A DNA stretch of 64,000 nucleotides from Frankiales bacterium (GTDB taxonomy: Bacteria; Actinomycetota; Actinomycetes; S36-B12; CAIYMF01): NCBI GenBank assembly GCA_016125335.1, contig WGLY01000015.1, forward strand, positions 62,001 through 126,000, written 5' to 3'. The position numbers and the translations under genes are program-made. Shown piece by piece: positions 26,776 through 39,482 of this stretch (position 1 is its first letter; each line of letters starts with the position of its first letter). The notes under the pieces were generated by a model that made no database searches, was not told the origin of the DNA, and saw nothing but the letters and a program-made list of their open reading frames with translations.

Positions 26776-27477
26776 GTGACGGCACGTCAGGTCGGCGCGC
26801 GGGAGGTGATCCCGCTCTTCCCGCTGGGCACCGTGCTGGTGCCCGGCCTGGTGCTGCCGCTGCACATCTTCGAGGAGCGCTACCGCCGCCTCATGACCGA
26901 CCTGCTCGCCCGCGACGAGCCCGACCGCGTCTTCGGCGTCGTGGCCATCCGGGAGGGCTGGGAGGTGGGCGCGGACGGCGTCACCGCGATGTTCGACGTC
27001 GGCACGCTCGCCGTGCTGCGCGAGATCCGCACCTACGCCGACGGCCGCTCGGACGTGGTGGCCAACGGCGACGCCCGGTTCCGCGTGCTGCGCCTGGCGG
27101 ACACGGGTACGCCGTACCACTGCGCCGAGGTGGAGTGGCTCGGGGAGTCCGACGGCGGCGGGGCCGGCGAGTCCGGGCTGCTCGCCACGGCCGTCGCCCG
27201 CCGCTTCGACGTCTACCGGGGCCTGCTCACGCGGGTGGGCGCCGTGGAGGCGGCGCAGATGGCCACCCTCCCCGAGGACCCGGCCGTGCTGTCCTACCTG
27301 GTCGCCGTCGCGATGGTGCTCGACCTGCACGACCGCCAGCGCCTGCTCGAGTGCGACTCCACCTGCGAGCGCCTGCGCGCCGAGATCGGGCTGCTGGGCC
27401 GCGAGACAACGCTGGTGCAGGAGCTGCCGTCGCTGCCGGCGGTCGACCTCGCGCGCACGCCGAGCACGATGAACTGA
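26776..27477 (+). CDS. LON peptidase N-terminal-domain (substrate-binding) protein
   Basis: A 233-residue protein with a stand-alone LON substrate-binding domain and no ATPase or protease domain. The opening motif IPLFPLGTVLVPGLVLPLHIFEERYR is diagnostic, followed by VFGVVAIREG. The C-terminal half is helical. Such proteins are widespread and uncharacterised; peptide or substrate binding is inferred. I prefer GTG 26776, which follows CAGGGT by 6 nt, over the ATG at 26758, which lies upstream of that box. Confidence 0.85.
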   Translation: MTARQVGAREVIPLFPLGTVLVPGLVLPLHIFEERYRRLMTDLLARDEPDRVFGVVAIREGWEVGADGVTAMFDVGTLAVLREIRTYADGRSDVVANGDARFRVLRLADTGTPYHCAEVEWLGESDGGGAGESGLLATAVARRFDVYRGLLTRVGAVEAAQMATLPEDPAVLSYLVAVAMVLDLHDRQRLLECDSTCERLRAEIGLLGRETTLVQELPSLPAVDLARTPSTMN

Positions 27478-27521
27478 GCCCGAGCGGCTGGCCCGCCTGC
27501 AGGCCGGCCCCCGCGGTGGGC

Positions 27522-27527
27522 CAGGAT
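27522..27527 (+). promoter_or_regulatory. Putative leaderless promoter -10
   Basis: CAGGAT exactly 6 nt before GTG 27534. Confidence 0.45.
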
Positions 27528-27533
27528 CGCGGC

Positions 27534-28037
27534 GTGGCCAAGAAGGACGCGTCGCGCACCTCCGGCGGTGCGACCCCCGCGACGGCGGCGCTGCTGCGCG
27601 CAGGCGTGCCGTTCACCATCCACGCCTACGAGCACAACCCCGCGGCGCCCTCCTACGGCCTCGAGGCGGCCGAGGCCCTCGGGCTCGCGCCCGAGACCGT
27701 GTTCAAGACCCTGCTCGCCGACGTCGACGGCGCGCTCGTCGTCGCGATCGTCCCGGTGGCGGCCAAGCTCGACCTCAAGGCGCTGGCCGCCGCGGTGGGC
27801 GGCAAGCGCGCCGCCATGGCCGACCCGGCGGTGGCCGAGCGCACCACGGGCTACGTCGTGGGCGGGATCAGCCCGATCGGGCAGCGCAAGGCGCTGCGGA
27901 CCGTGCTCGACGCGAGCGCGCTGGACCACCCGACGGTCTACGTGAGCGGCGGCCGCCGCGGCTTCGACCTCGGCCTCGCGCCGTCGGACCTGGTCGCCCA
28001 GACCCGCGCCACCACCGCCCCGATCGCCCGGAGCTGA
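27534..28037 (+). CDS. ybaK: YbaK/EbsC-type Cys-tRNA(Pro) deacylase
   Basis: An editing enzyme that hydrolyses mischarged Cys-tRNA(Pro). It is 167 aa. The single YbaK domain starts at about residue 18 and contains VFKTLLADVDG, the catalytic lysine region AKLDLKALAAAVG and the signature GGISPIGQRK. GTG 27534 follows CAGGAT by 6 nt, so it probably has its own leaderless promoter. It converges on dnaE with 21 nt between stops. Confidence 0.92.
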   Translation: MAKKDASRTSGGATPATAALLRAGVPFTIHAYEHNPAAPSYGLEAAEALGLAPETVFKTLLADVDGALVVAIVPVAAKLDLKALAAAVGGKRAAMADPAVAERTTGYVVGGISPIGQRKALRTVLDASALDHPTVYVSGGRRGFDLGLAPSDLVAQTRATTAPIARS

Positions 28038-28058
28038 CCCTCCATCCGGGCCCGAGGC

Positions 28059-31595
<3,537 letters not shown>

Positions 31596-31680
31596 CGTGC
31601 GCTCCCCTCGGGTCGGCGCCTCGCGGCGTCGGGTCATGACCCCCAGGTCGCCGGGGGAAGTCGGCTCGTCGGGAGCTTTC

Positions 31681-31686
31681 ACCCTA
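31681..31686 (-). promoter_or_regulatory. Putative -10 of dnaE
   Basis: TAGGGT on the minus strand. It overlaps the in-frame GTG at 31682, so that codon could not be in the mRNA as a start if this box is real. It leaves a leader of about 75-80 nt before TTG 31595. Confidence 0.45.
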
Positions 31687-31817
31687 ACGCGGGCGACCGA
31701 CGGCGCCGGGCCGGGCGCGGGCCCCGGCAGGTCGCCCGGCGTGTCGCCGCCCGGGCCCGGTCGCGGCGGTGTCCGGCCGCCGGCCGACCACCCGCCGCGC
31801 GCCCCGCGCGGCGGCCG

Positions 31818-32489
31818 TCAGGACGACGTCGGCGAGCCCGACGCGGACTCGTCCGGGGCGGCCGGCGCGCTCCCGGAGGTGGCGCCCGTGGCACCGGCGG
31901 ACGGGGTGGCCGACGAGGTGGGCACGGACTCGACGAAGCCCAGCGCGGCGCGCGCCTCCGCCTCGCTGGCGAATCCGGAGAGCACCATCACGCCGCCGTC
32001 GACCTGCTCGGTGATCGGGGGCGCGGCCTGCACCCGGCCGTGGGTGACGATGGCGACCTGGGACCTGGGCGGCTGCTGCACGAGCGCCTCCGCCGTCAGC
32101 CGGCTCAGGGACGCCGCCCCGCGCGGGTCGAGGCGCACCTCGATCACCGGTCGCCCGGCCTCCCAGCTCACGTCGAGCCCGGTGACGCGGGCCCCGGTGA
32201 CGCGGGCCGGACCGAGCGAGTAGACGTAGACGCGGTCCTGCGAGCACAGCGTGGCGGGCTGGGCTGGGTCGGGCGTGGCCGGGGCGACCACCGCGCAGTC
32301 GCCCCCGCCGGCGATCCCCGCGGTGAGCACGGGGCGCAGCTGGAGGTCGAGCTGGGGCGGTGTCGGCGCGGGGGTGAGCGGGGCGGACGTGGGGGCCGTG
32401 CTGGTGGTGGGCACCACCGAGCACCCCGCCAGCGCCAGTGCCGCGGGCAGGAGCGCCCCGAGTGCGCGTCGCCGCCGCGTGCCCGTCAT
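31818..32489 (-). CDS. Lipoprotein with SecDF P1 head-like region
   Basis: A 223-residue exported lipoprotein. It has an Arg-rich N region, hydrophobic core and lipobox LAGC (Cys23), then a Thr/Pro-rich linker. The central part (LRPVL, TLCSQDRVYVYSLGPARVTGARV, SEAEARAALGF) resembles the SecD/SecDF P1 head fold. The C-terminal 35 residues are Ser/Ala/Gly-rich. ATG 32489 follows CACACT by 6 nt. Role unknown; kinship to SecD is limited to this domain. Confidence 0.78.
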   Translation of the reverse strand: MTGTRRRRALGALLPAALALAGCSVVPTTSTAPTSAPLTPAPTPPQLDLQLRPVLTAGIAGGGDCAVVAPATPDPAQPATLCSQDRVYVYSLGPARVTGARVTGLDVSWEAGRPVIEVRLDPRGAASLSRLTAEALVQQPPRSQVAIVTHGRVQAAPPITEQVDGGVMVLSGFASEAEARAALGFVESVPTSSATPSAGATGATSGSAPAAPDESASGSPTSS

Positions 32490-32526
32490 GCCGCCAGTGT
32501 GCAGCACGCGGCTCGGGCCCCCCGGG

Positions 32527-33393
32527 TCAGTGCCGGGCGAGGCCGTCGAGCTCGGCGTAGGTCGCGTCGTCGAGCTCCACGAGCGCGGCCGCGCAGTTCT
32601 CCTCCACGTGCGCGACGCTCGAGGTGCCGGGGATGGGCAGCATCACCGGCGAGCGGCGCAGCAGCCACGCCAGGGCGAGCTCGGCGGGGGTGTGGCCGGT
32701 GCGCTCGGCGATGCGCGAGAGCGCGCCGTCGGGCGCCACGAGGCTGCCGCTCGCGATGGGGAACCACGGGATGAAGCCGATCCCCTCCTGCTCGCAGTGG
32801 TCGAGCAGCTCCTCGCTCTGGCGGTTGCCCAGGTTGTAGAGGTTCTGCACGGTCGCGATCGGCGTGATCGCCCGGGCGGCCTCGAGCTCGGCGACGCTCA
32901 CCTCGGAGAGCCCGACGTGGCGGACCTTGCCCTCGGCGACGAGGTCGCGCAGGAGGCCCACCTGGTCCTCGAGCGGCACGGCCGGGTCGATCCGGTGCAG
33001 CTGGAGCAGGTCGAGCGTGTCCACCCCGAGCCGGCGCAGCGACATCTCGGCGCACTGGCGCAGGTACTCGGGGCGCCCGACGACCTCCCACCGGTCCGGG
33101 CCCTGCCGGGTGAACCCCGCCTTGGTCGCGACGACGACGTCGCCGTAGGGGTGCAGCGCCTCACGGATCAGGTCCTCGGACACGAACGGCCCGTAGGAGT
33201 CCGCGGTGTCGATGAAGTCGACGCCGAGCTCCACGGCGCGGCGCAGCGTGGCGACGGCGCCGGGCCGGTCGACCGGCTCGCCCCAGATGCCGGGGCCGGT
33301 GATGCGCATCGCGCCGAAGCCGAGGCGGTGGACCTCGAGGTCGCCGCCGATGCGGAAGGTGCCGGATGCCTGCACGGGTGCCGTCGTCGTCAT
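32527..33393 (-). CDS. Aldo/keto reductase
   Basis: A 288-residue NADPH-dependent (beta/alpha)8 oxidoreductase. The catalytic tetrad is visible: Asp and Tyr in [12 protein letters not shown], Lys in VVATKAGF, and His in LLQLHRID. The cofactor region [13 protein letters not shown] is near the C terminus. Substrate unknown. ATG 33393 (MTTTAPV) is preferred because upstream codons are proline/arginine-rich without similarity. It is divergent from the TspO-like gene and 37 nt before the lipoprotein gene. Confidence 0.92.
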   Translation of the reverse strand: MTTTAPVQASGTFRIGGDLEVHRLGFGAMRITGPGIWGEPVDRPGAVATLRRAVELGVDFIDTADSYGPFVSEDLIREALHPYGDVVVATKAGFTRQGPDRWEVVGRPEYLRQCAEMSLRRLGVDTLDLLQLHRIDPAVPLEDQVGLLRDLVAEGKVRHVGLSEVSVAELEAARAITPIATVQNLYNLGNRQSEELLDHCEQEGIGFIPWFPIASGSLVAPDGALSRIAERTGHTPAELALAWLLRRSPVMLPIPGTSSVAHVEENCAAALVELDDATYAELDGLARH

Positions 33394-33496
33394 GCGAGCA
33401 TCCAACCCGACCTGCGCCGCACCCGCCCCCCGGGGGGTGGCCGGCGCCGACCGGTCCGGACGGTTGACCGGCACCTCGCGGGGTAGGGGGCGGCTC

Positions 33497-34000
33497 ATGG
33501 CACGCATCGCACCGGCGCTGGGACTCCTCGGCGCCTACCTGGCCGGGCAGGGAGCCTCGCTGGCGCTCACGGGCGCCGGCACGGGCACGGGGGGCAGCGA
33601 GCGGTCGCGGCGCACGTTCGCGTCGCTGCCGACGCCGTCGTGGGCCCCGCCGTCGTGGACCTACGGCGTCGTCTGGTCCGGTCTGGCCGTGACCTCGAGC
33701 GCGGCCGGGTGGCGCGTGTGGACCGCCTCCGGCGGCGCCGCGGCCGAGGGCCCCGCGCGCACCGCGCTCGCCCTGTGGGCCGCCGCGATCGTGCCACGCT
33801 CCGCCTACACGCCGCTGGCCTTCCGGGCGCGGCGCCAGTGGGCCGCCACGGCCGACTCCGCCGCGCTCGCGGCCACCTGGGCCGGCTTCGCGCTGGCCGC
33901 GCGCCGGGTCGACCGCACCGCGTTCGCGCTCGCCCTGCCGGAGCTGGCCTGGACCTCGTTCGCGACCGTGCTCTCGGCGGCCACCGCCCGCCGCTCCTGA
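33497..34000 (+). CDS. TspO/MBR family membrane protein
   Basis: A 167-residue five-helix membrane protein of the TspO/MBR family. The tryptophan-rich family motif appears as [17 protein letters not shown] after helix 1. Relatives bind porphyrins or other lipophilic ligands. ATG 33497 follows TAGGGG by 7 nt. It lies 81 nt ahead of a second plus-strand gene with its own putative promoter. Confidence 0.8.
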   Translation: MARIAPALGLLGAYLAGQGASLALTGAGTGTGGSERSRRTFASLPTPSWAPPSWTYGVVWSGLAVTSSAAGWRVWTASGGAAAEGPARTALALWAAAIVPRSAYTPLAFRARRQWAATADSAALAATWAGFALAARRVDRTAFALALPELAWTSFATVLSAATARRS

Positions 34001-34069
34001 GCCGTCGCTGCGGCCTGCGCCGGTCCTGCCGTGCGCGTCCGACCCCTCCCCTCCCGGGCCCGGCTGTGC

Positions 34070-34075
34070 CAGGGT
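34070..34075 (+). promoter_or_regulatory. Putative leaderless promoter -10
   Basis: CAGGGT exactly 6 nt before GTG 34082. Confidence 0.45.
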
Positions 34076-34081
34076 CGGCGC

Positions 34082-34453
34082 GTGCCCGACGTGGACCTGC
34101 TCCGGCGGCTGGTCGCCGCGTTCAACGCGCACGACCTCGACCGGGTGATGGAGTTCTTCGCCGACGACTGCGTGCTCGAGATGCCCCGCGGACGCGACCC
34201 CTGGGGCACGCGCCTCGTCGGCCGCGAGGCGGTGCGGGGCGGCCTGGCCCAGCGCTTCGCGGGCCTGCCCGACGTCCACTACGGCGACGACGACCACTGG
34301 GCCGCCGGGCGCCACGGCGTGTCGCGATGGCTGCTCACCGGCACGACCCCCGAGGGACGTCGCGTGCAGGTGCGCGGCTGCGACCTGCTCGACTTCGACG
34401 ACGACGACCGCGTCGTGCGCAAGGACTCGTACTGGAAGATCGTCGAGGACTGA
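34082..34453 (+). CDS. NTF2-like/SnoaL-like protein
   Basis: A 123-residue alpha+beta cone-fold protein. The N-terminal helix DLLRRLVAAFNAHDLDRVMEFFADDCVLEM is the SnoaL/NTF2-like signature, followed by GREAVRGGLAQRFAGLPD and a final strand RKDSYWKI. Members are hydrolases, isomerases or ligand carriers; this ligand is unknown. GTG 34082 follows CAGGGT by 6 nt. It converges with the serine hydrolase gene. Confidence 0.83.
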   Translation: MPDVDLLRRLVAAFNAHDLDRVMEFFADDCVLEMPRGRDPWGTRLVGREAVRGGLAQRFAGLPDVHYGDDDHWAAGRHGVSRWLLTGTTPEGRRVQVRGCDLLDFDDDDRVVRKDSYWKIVED

Positions 34454-34474
34454 CGCGTCCGCCCGTGGCGGCGC

Positions 34475-35920
34475 TCAGTGCAGGGGCAGCCGCTCCGCCT
34501 CGCCGAGCACGACGCGCAGGGACTGCACGCGCGGCTCGCGGTCCGGCGACAGCAGCACCTCCACGGTCGCCCGGCCCGTGGCGCCCTCCAGCCACCAGCG
34601 CACGTGGGCCGGCGAGGTGGACCGCGGCGGCCGCGCCGAACGCCGGAAGGGTCCGATGGCGGCGCGCACCGCGGCCGCGTCGGCGGCGCGCTCGGCGCGC
34701 GGGCGGTCGAGGTCCATGTTCGGCGCGAACACCGAGTCGGCGAGGTCGTCGTCCCACTCCTGCACCAGCCGCTCCGCGACGTCCATCGCGGCCAGCGTCG
34801 AGGGCCACACGCCCGCGAGCGGGTCGGCCGGGGCGTCGGCGAGCTCCGCGGCGACGAGCTCGTCCATCACGGCGGTCGCCACCCGCACGCACGGCGCGTA
34901 GGTGCGGTTGCCCAGCGCGACCACCCCCCAGCCCGTGGCCGGGTGCCAGCGCATGTGCGAGCCGTAGCCCGGGTAGCCGCCCGAGTGCGAGACGAACCGG
35001 CCCAGCTCGTGGTCGTCGTCGCAGATGAGGCCCATGGCGTAGGACGTGGTGACGACCCGCCCGGGCCCGCCCGGCTCCGGGACGGTGGTGCCGATCAGGC
35101 GGGCGGGCTCCTGCATCTCGCGCCGGCTCCAGCGGTCCAGCGGGTGCGCCGCGCCGGTGGGGGCCCAGGCGTCCTGGAAGCCGGCCACCCAGCGGGCCAG
35201 GTCGCGCACGGTGCTGTGCAGCCCGCCCATGGGGCTGAACGCGCCCGGGCCCGTGGGCGGCACGACGACCAGCCCGGCGGCCACCGGGGCGTGCCCCGGC
35301 ACCAGCCGGTCGCCGGGCACGGCCTGCGCGTCATAGGTGGTCGAGGTCATCCCGAGCGGCCCGAGGAGCTCGGCGGCGACCAGGTCGCGGTAGTCGACGC
35401 CGGACACCTCGGTGAGGACGCGCCCGAGCAGCGCGTAGCCGAGGTTGGAGTACTCGAAGCCGGTCCGCGGCGGACGGGCGAACGACAGCCCGTTCGCGAC
35501 GAGGGCGTCGAAGTCCGGCACGGGCAGGCTCTCGTGCCGGTCGCCCCAGGGGTCGTCCGTGGGGAAGCCCGCGCCCATGGTGAGCAGGTCCCGCAGCGTG
35601 ATGGGGTGCCCGCCCTCGGGGCTGCGCAGCCGCGAGGTCCACGGCAGGTGGTCGGCCAGCGCGTCGTCGAGGCGGAGCAGCCCGCGGTCGCGCAGCAGCA
35701 GGAGCGTGGCCGCAGTGAACGACTTGGTCATCGACGCGATGCGCAGGACGTCGTCCGGGCCGGGGGTGCGGCCGGCGCCCACCTCCACTGTCCCCGCGCC
35801 GGACGCGTGCACGAGGGCGCCGTCCTTCACCAGGCCGTAGGCGACGCCGGGGACGTCCTCGGCGTCGCGGAAGGCGGCGAGCCGCTCGTCGACCAGGGCA
35901 GCGGCAGCGGGGACGTCCAT
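34475..35920 (-). CDS. Serine hydrolase, beta-lactamase (class C)/EstB-like family
   Basis: A 481-residue serine hydrolase with penicillin-binding fold. Catalytic SxxK is in SMTKSF, YxN in FEYSNLGYAL, and the third motif is HSGGYPG. No signal peptide is visible, so it is probably cytosolic. The last 110 residues form an extra domain of unknown type. Esterase or D-amino-peptide hydrolase activity is likely, and a true beta-lactamase is unlikely. ATG start at 35920; 48 nt from the rluA-like stop upstream. Confidence 0.87.
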   Translation of the reverse strand: MDVPAAAALVDERLAAFRDAEDVPGVAYGLVKDGALVHASGAGTVEVGAGRTPGPDDVLRIASMTKSFTAATLLLLRDRGLLRLDDALADHLPWTSRLRSPEGGHPITLRDLLTMGAGFPTDDPWGDRHESLPVPDFDALVANGLSFARPPRTGFEYSNLGYALLGRVLTEVSGVDYRDLVAAELLGPLGMTSTTYDAQAVPGDRLVPGHAPVAAGLVVVPPTGPGAFSPMGGLHSTVRDLARWVAGFQDAWAPTGAAHPLDRWSRREMQEPARLIGTTVPEPGGPGRVVTTSYAMGLICDDDHELGRFVSHSGGYPGYGSHMRWHPATGWGVVALGNRTYAPCVRVATAVMDELVAAELADAPADPLAGVWPSTLAAMDVAERLVQEWDDDLADSVFAPNMDLDRPRAERAADAAAVRAAIGPFRRSARPPRSTSPAHVRWWLEGATGRATVEVLLSPDREPRVQSLRVVLGEAERLPLH

Positions 35921-35968
35921 GGCGCCGCAGTCTGGCGCAGCACCGGCGCGGGCGCGACGGACGACGCG

Positions 35969-36898
35969 TCAGCCGGCGTCGCGGACGAGGTCGAGGGCGT
36001 GCTGGAGGTCCGCGGGGTACGGCGAGGTGAAGGTGACCCGCTCGCCGGAGCCGGGGTGGGTGAACGTGAGGCTGACGGCGTGCAGCCACTGCCGGGTGAG
36101 CCCGAGCCGCTGCGCGAGGACCGGGTCGGCGCCGTAGGTGAGGTCGCCGACGAGCGGGTGGCGCAGCGCGGACATGTGCACGCGGATCTGGTGGGTGCGC
36201 CCCGTCTCGAGGTGCACCTCGACGAGCGAGGCGTGCCGGAAGACGTCGAGGGTCTCGTAGTGGGTGACGCTCGGCTTGCCGTCGCTCACCACCGCCCAGC
36301 GGTACTCGTGCACGGGGTGGCGGCCGATCGGGGCGTCGACCGTCCCCCGCTCCGGGTCCAGCCGGCCCTGCACGAGCGCGTGGTAGACCTTGTCGACCGT
36401 GCGCTCGCGGAACTGCCGCTTGAGCAGCGTGTAGGCGCGCTCGCTCTTGGCCACCACCATCAGCCCGGTGGTCCCGACGTCGAGGCGGTGCACGACCCCC
36501 TGCCGCTCGGCCGCACCGGAGGTCGACACGCGGAAGCCGGCGCCGGCGAGCCCGCCCACGACCGTGGGCCCGGTCCACCCGGGCGAGGGATGGGCGGCCA
36601 CGCCCACCGGCTTGTCCACGACCACGACGTCGTCGTCGTCGTGCACCACCCGCAGGCCCTCGACGGTCTGCGACACGACCTGCACGGGCGCGGGCGGGTC
36701 GGGCAGCGTGACCTCGAGCCAGGTGCCGGCCACCACGCGGTCGGACTTGCCGACGACGACACCGTCGAGCAGCACGTGCCCGTCGGCGGCGAGGTCGGCC
36801 GCCTTCGTGCGCGAGAGCCCGAACAGCCGCGCGAGGGCGGCGTCGACGCGCTCGCCCTCGAGCCCCTCGGGCACGGGCAGGCTGCGGTGCTCGCCCAC
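35969..36898 (-). CDS. RluA-family rRNA pseudouridine synthase
   Basis: A 309-residue RNA pseudouridine synthase. An N-terminal S4 domain (about 10-75) precedes the catalytic domain with [15 protein letters not shown] and motif [19 protein letters not shown], whose Asp is the nucleophile; motif III is [21 protein letters not shown]. An RluD-like target in 23S rRNA is likely but not proven. GTG 36898 lies 36 nt after lspA, the usual lspA-rluD pairing. Confidence 0.95.
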   Translation of the reverse strand: MGEHRSLPVPEGLEGERVDAALARLFGLSRTKAADLAADGHVLLDGVVVGKSDRVVAGTWLEVTLPDPPAPVQVVSQTVEGLRVVHDDDDVVVVDKPVGVAAHPSPGWTGPTVVGGLAGAGFRVSTSGAAERQGVVHRLDVGTTGLMVVAKSERAYTLLKRQFRERTVDKVYHALVQGRLDPERGTVDAPIGRHPVHEYRWAVVSDGKPSVTHYETLDVFRHASLVEVHLETGRTHQIRVHMSALRHPLVGDLTYGADPVLAQRLGLTRQWLHAVSLTFTHPGSGERVTFTSPYPADLQHALDLVRDAG

Positions 36899-36934
36899 GT
36901 CAGGCGCCCGGGGGCCGGCCGGGGCGCGCCCGCC

Positions 36935-37669
36935 TCACGAGCGCCGGCCCGAGATCTCGACGCCGCGCAGCGACAGCAGCACCATGAAGATCGCCGAGCA
37001 GACGATCGCGGAGTCGGCCAGGTTGAACACCGCGAAGTGCGGCAGGGCGATGAAGTCGACGACGTGGCCCTGGAGGAAGCCGGGCTCGCGGAACAGCCGG
37101 TCGATGAGGTTGCCCACCGCGCCGCCGAGCAGGCCGCCGAGCGCGATCGCCCAGGCCAGGCTGCCGAGCCGGCGCGAGGTGCGCACGATGACGACGACGA
37201 CCGCCACGGCGATCGCGCTGAACACGAAGGTGACGCCGGTGCCGATGCTGAAGGCGGCGCCGGGGTTGCGCAGGAACACCAGGCGCACCCACTGGCCCAC
37301 CACCTCGACCGGCGGCTGGCCCTCGAGGTAGCGCACGGCGAGGTACTTGGTCAGCTGGTCGAGCAGCACCACGGCCAGCGCCACCCCGAACGTGACGCGG
37401 ACCAGGTGCCGGTTGCCCGTCCGGCCGCCGGCCCGCTCGGGCGAGGCCGACCCCTCCGCGCCGGGCCCGGGGGTCGGCGCTCCGCCCGCGGGATCGCTCG
37501 TCGCGGGACCGGACGTCGCGGCAGCGCTCGTCACGGGGCCGTCCGGCGCGGTGTCGCTCGTCGCGCGGTTCGGCGACGACGGGTCCGTCGGATCGGGCTG
37601 CGTCGCGGGCCGCGCTGCTGCGTCGGCCCCGGGGAGGGCCCCGGCGTCCCCGGGATCGGCGTCGCTCAC
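36935..37669 (-). CDS. lspA: Lipoprotein signal peptidase with long N-terminal extension
   Basis: The aspartyl protease that removes signal peptides from prolipoproteins. It is 244 aa, well over the usual 160-180, because of an 85-residue disordered N-terminal region rich in Ala, Pro, Ser and Thr. Four helices follow. Catalytic aspartates are in GNLIDRLF and FNLADSAI; the conserved LRNPGAAFSI is present. GTG 37669 lies 8 nt after TACCCT. Pairs with the RluA-like gene. Confidence 0.95.
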   Translation of the reverse strand: MSDADPGDAGALPGADAAARPATQPDPTDPSSPNRATSDTAPDGPVTSAAATSGPATSDPAGGAPTPGPGAEGSASPERAGGRTGNRHLVRVTFGVALAVVLLDQLTKYLAVRYLEGQPPVEVVGQWVRLVFLRNPGAAFSIGTGVTFVFSAIAVAVVVVIVRTSRRLGSLAWAIALGGLLGGAVGNLIDRLFREPGFLQGHVVDFIALPHFAVFNLADSAIVCSAIFMVLLSLRGVEISGRRS

Positions 37670-37763
37670 GAGAGGCGAGGGTACGGGCCGTGCCGGGGCA
37701 CCGACGAATCCCCCACCGCGGGCACCGCGTCCGGGCCGGGACCGCGAGGGGGCGCGCCTGGGG

Positions 37764-38924
37764 TCAGGCGCGCTCCTCGAGCTGCTTGCAGCTCACGCAG
37801 AGCGTCGCCCGCGGGAAGGCCTGGAGCCGCAACTTGCCGATGGGGTTGCCGCAGTTCTCGCAGATGCCGTAGGTGCCGTCCTGGAGCCGGGCCAGCGCGC
37901 GCTCGTTCTGCAGCAGCAGCTCGCGGGCGTTGTTCGCCAGCTGCATCTCGTGCTCGCGCTCGAAGGTCTTGGTGCCCGCGTCGGCCTGGTCGTCGCCGGC
38001 GCCGTCGCCGGAGTCGCGCAGCAGGTCGGCGATGCCCTCCTCGGCGTCGCTGATCTGGGCCCGCAGGCGGGCGATCTCGACGTCGAGCTCGGTGCGGACC
38101 TCGGCCAGCTCGGCCTCGGTCCAGGGCGACTCGTCCTCGCGGACCACCAGGCGCCGCGTGGTCCCCCCGGTCTTGGCGGGAGCCGCCTTGGCGGGAGCCG
38201 CCTTGGCAGGAGCCGCCTTGGCAGGAGCCGCCTTCGCAGGAGCCGCCTTCGCAGGAGCCGCCTTCGCAGGAGCCGCCTTCGCAGGAGCCGCCTTGGCAGG
38301 GGCGGCCTTCGCAGGAGCCGTCTTGGCAGGAGCCGCCTTCACAGCCTTCGCGGGAGCGGCCTTCGCCGGAGCGGCCTTCGCGGGAACCGCCTTCGCCGGA
38401 GCCTTGGTCGCCTTCACGGGCGCCTTCACCGGCGCCTTCGCGGGCGCCTGGACCGGGGCCTTCGCCGCCTTGGTCGCCTTCGCCGGCGACTGGGCCGGGG
38501 CCTTCACGGCCTTCGCCGGGGCCTTGGCGGCCTTCGCAGGAGCCTTCGCCGCCTTGGTCGCCTTCGCGGGCGCCTTCGCCGCCTTGGCCGGGGCCTTGGC
38601 CGCCTTCGCAGGAGCCTTCGCCGCCTTGGCCGGGGCCTTGGCCCCCTTCGCGGGCGCCTTGCTCGCCTTCGCGGGGGCCTTGGCTGCCTTGGCCGGGGCC
38701 TTGGTCGCCTTGGCGGGGGCCTTGGTCGCCTTGGCGGGGGCCTTGGTCGCCTTGGCGGGGGCCTTGGTCGCCTTGGCGGGGGCCTTGGTCGCCTTGGCCG
38801 GGGCCTTCGCCGCCTTGGCGGGGGCCTTGGCCGCCTTCGCGGGGGTCTTCGCCGGAGCCTTCGCGGCCTTCGTCGCCGCGGAGCGCGCGGCCGGAGCCGC
38901 CGTCCTCCTCGCGGTCGCTGCCAT
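37764..38924 (-). CDS. TraR/DksA zinc-finger protein with histone-H1-like tail
   Basis: A 386-residue protein. Residues 1-251 are almost only Lys, Ala and Pro: a first block of KAPAKAT/KAPAKAA heptads and a second of about eleven AAPAK pentads, resembling histone-H1/HU tails. Residues 252-386 are a TraR/DksA protein with a coiled coil and C4 zinc finger (CENC...CVSC). DksA-like proteins act at the RNA polymerase secondary channel. The tail should bind DNA or RNA. ATG 38924 has GGAGG 5 nt upstream. Alone between lspA and DUF167. Confidence 0.9.
   Translation of the reverse strand: MAATARRTAAPAARSAATKAAKAPAKTPAKAAKAPAKAAKAPAKATKAPAKATKAPAKATKAPAKATKAPAKATKAPAKAAKAPAKASKAPAKGAKAPAKAAKAPAKAAKAPAKAAKAPAKATKAAKAPAKAAKAPAKAVKAPAQSPAKATKAAKAPVQAPAKAPVKAPVKATKAPAKAVPAKAAPAKAAPAKAVKAAPAKTAPAKAAPAKAAPAKAAPAKAAPAKAAPAKAAPAKAAPAKAAPAKAAPAKTGGTTRRLVVREDESPWTEAELAEVRTELDVEIARLRAQISDAEEGIADLLRDSGDGAGDDQADAGTKTFEREHEMQLANNARELLLQNERALARLQDGTYGICENCGNPIGKLRLQAFPRATLCVSCKQLEERA
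38172..38870 (-). repeat. Coding tandem repeats (15-nt and 21-nt units)
   Basis: About 700 bp of short in-frame repeats. On the plus strand the 15-nt unit is close to GGAGCCGCCTTCGCA, most regular at 38168-38340, and 21-nt units (GCCTTGGTCGCCTTGGCGGGG-like, 7 codons) dominate 38690-38800. They encode the AAPAK and KAPAKAT repeats. This kind of DNA is prone to slippage and assembly collapse. Confidence 0.85.
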
Positions 38925-39140
38925 CGCCGCCTCCTCGGTCGGGCCTCCCCCACCCCGCCGCCCGGACGCCGGGGCTCGCGGAGCACGTCGTCACCGCGAG
39001 TCACGCGAGGATAGGTGCGGCCCGCCCGATGATCAACAAGGCGCGCCGCCCGAGCGCTCACGGCCACCCGGACGTGACGCGCGGTGCCGGTCCCCCGCCT
39101 CCGCGTCGCCACATCGACCACGGAGAGTGACGGCGACGGG

Positions 39141-39440
39141 TCAGCCGGCGTCCCCCAGCGCCTCGATCCGGGCCGCCACGTCGGGCGGCGGGTCGAGGAT
39201 CTCGAGCAGCTTGTCGCGGCTGGTCCGCCCGTGCACGAGCACCACCTGGCGCCGGCGCACCCCGAGCGCCTCGGCCACCGCCGCGAGGACCGCCTCGGTG
39301 GCCGCGCCGTCGACGGCCCGGGCGCCCACCGCCACGACGAGCGCGGCCGACCCCGCGGCGGCCTCGCCGTACCAGCCGCCGACCCGCGTTCGGGACGCAC
39401 CGGGACGCACCCGGACGGCGAGGCGGTGGGACGCGGGCAT
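39141..39440 (-). CDS. DUF167 (YggU-like) protein
   Basis: A 99-residue protein of the DUF167/YggU family. It starts with RLAVRVRPGASRTRVGG, has VDGAATEAVLAAVAEAL and RRRQVVLVHGRTSRDKLLEI, the complete family pattern. Function unknown. ATG 39440 follows CACGCT by 7 nt. It is divergent from the ileS T-box leader. Confidence 0.88.
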   Translation of the reverse strand: MPASHRLAVRVRPGASRTRVGGWYGEAAAGSAALVVAVGARAVDGAATEAVLAAVAEALGVRRRQVVLVHGRTSRDKLLEILDPPPDVAARIEALGDAG

Positions 39441-39470
39441 ACGTGGCAGCGTGCCAGACCGCGCGGCCGT

Positions 39471-39476
39471 TACCCT
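39471..39476 (+). promoter_or_regulatory. Putative -10 of the ileS transcript
   Basis: TACCCT about 7 nt upstream of the T-box leader start near 39483; no clear -35 is seen. Confidence 0.45.
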
Positions 39477-39482
39477 GGTGCG

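Noticed and set aside
38168-38870. Regularly spaced short repeats resembling a CRISPR-like array
   Set aside because: Units are 15 or 21 nt, contiguous, in frame, and encode Lys/Ala/Pro; there are no unique spacers or cas genes.
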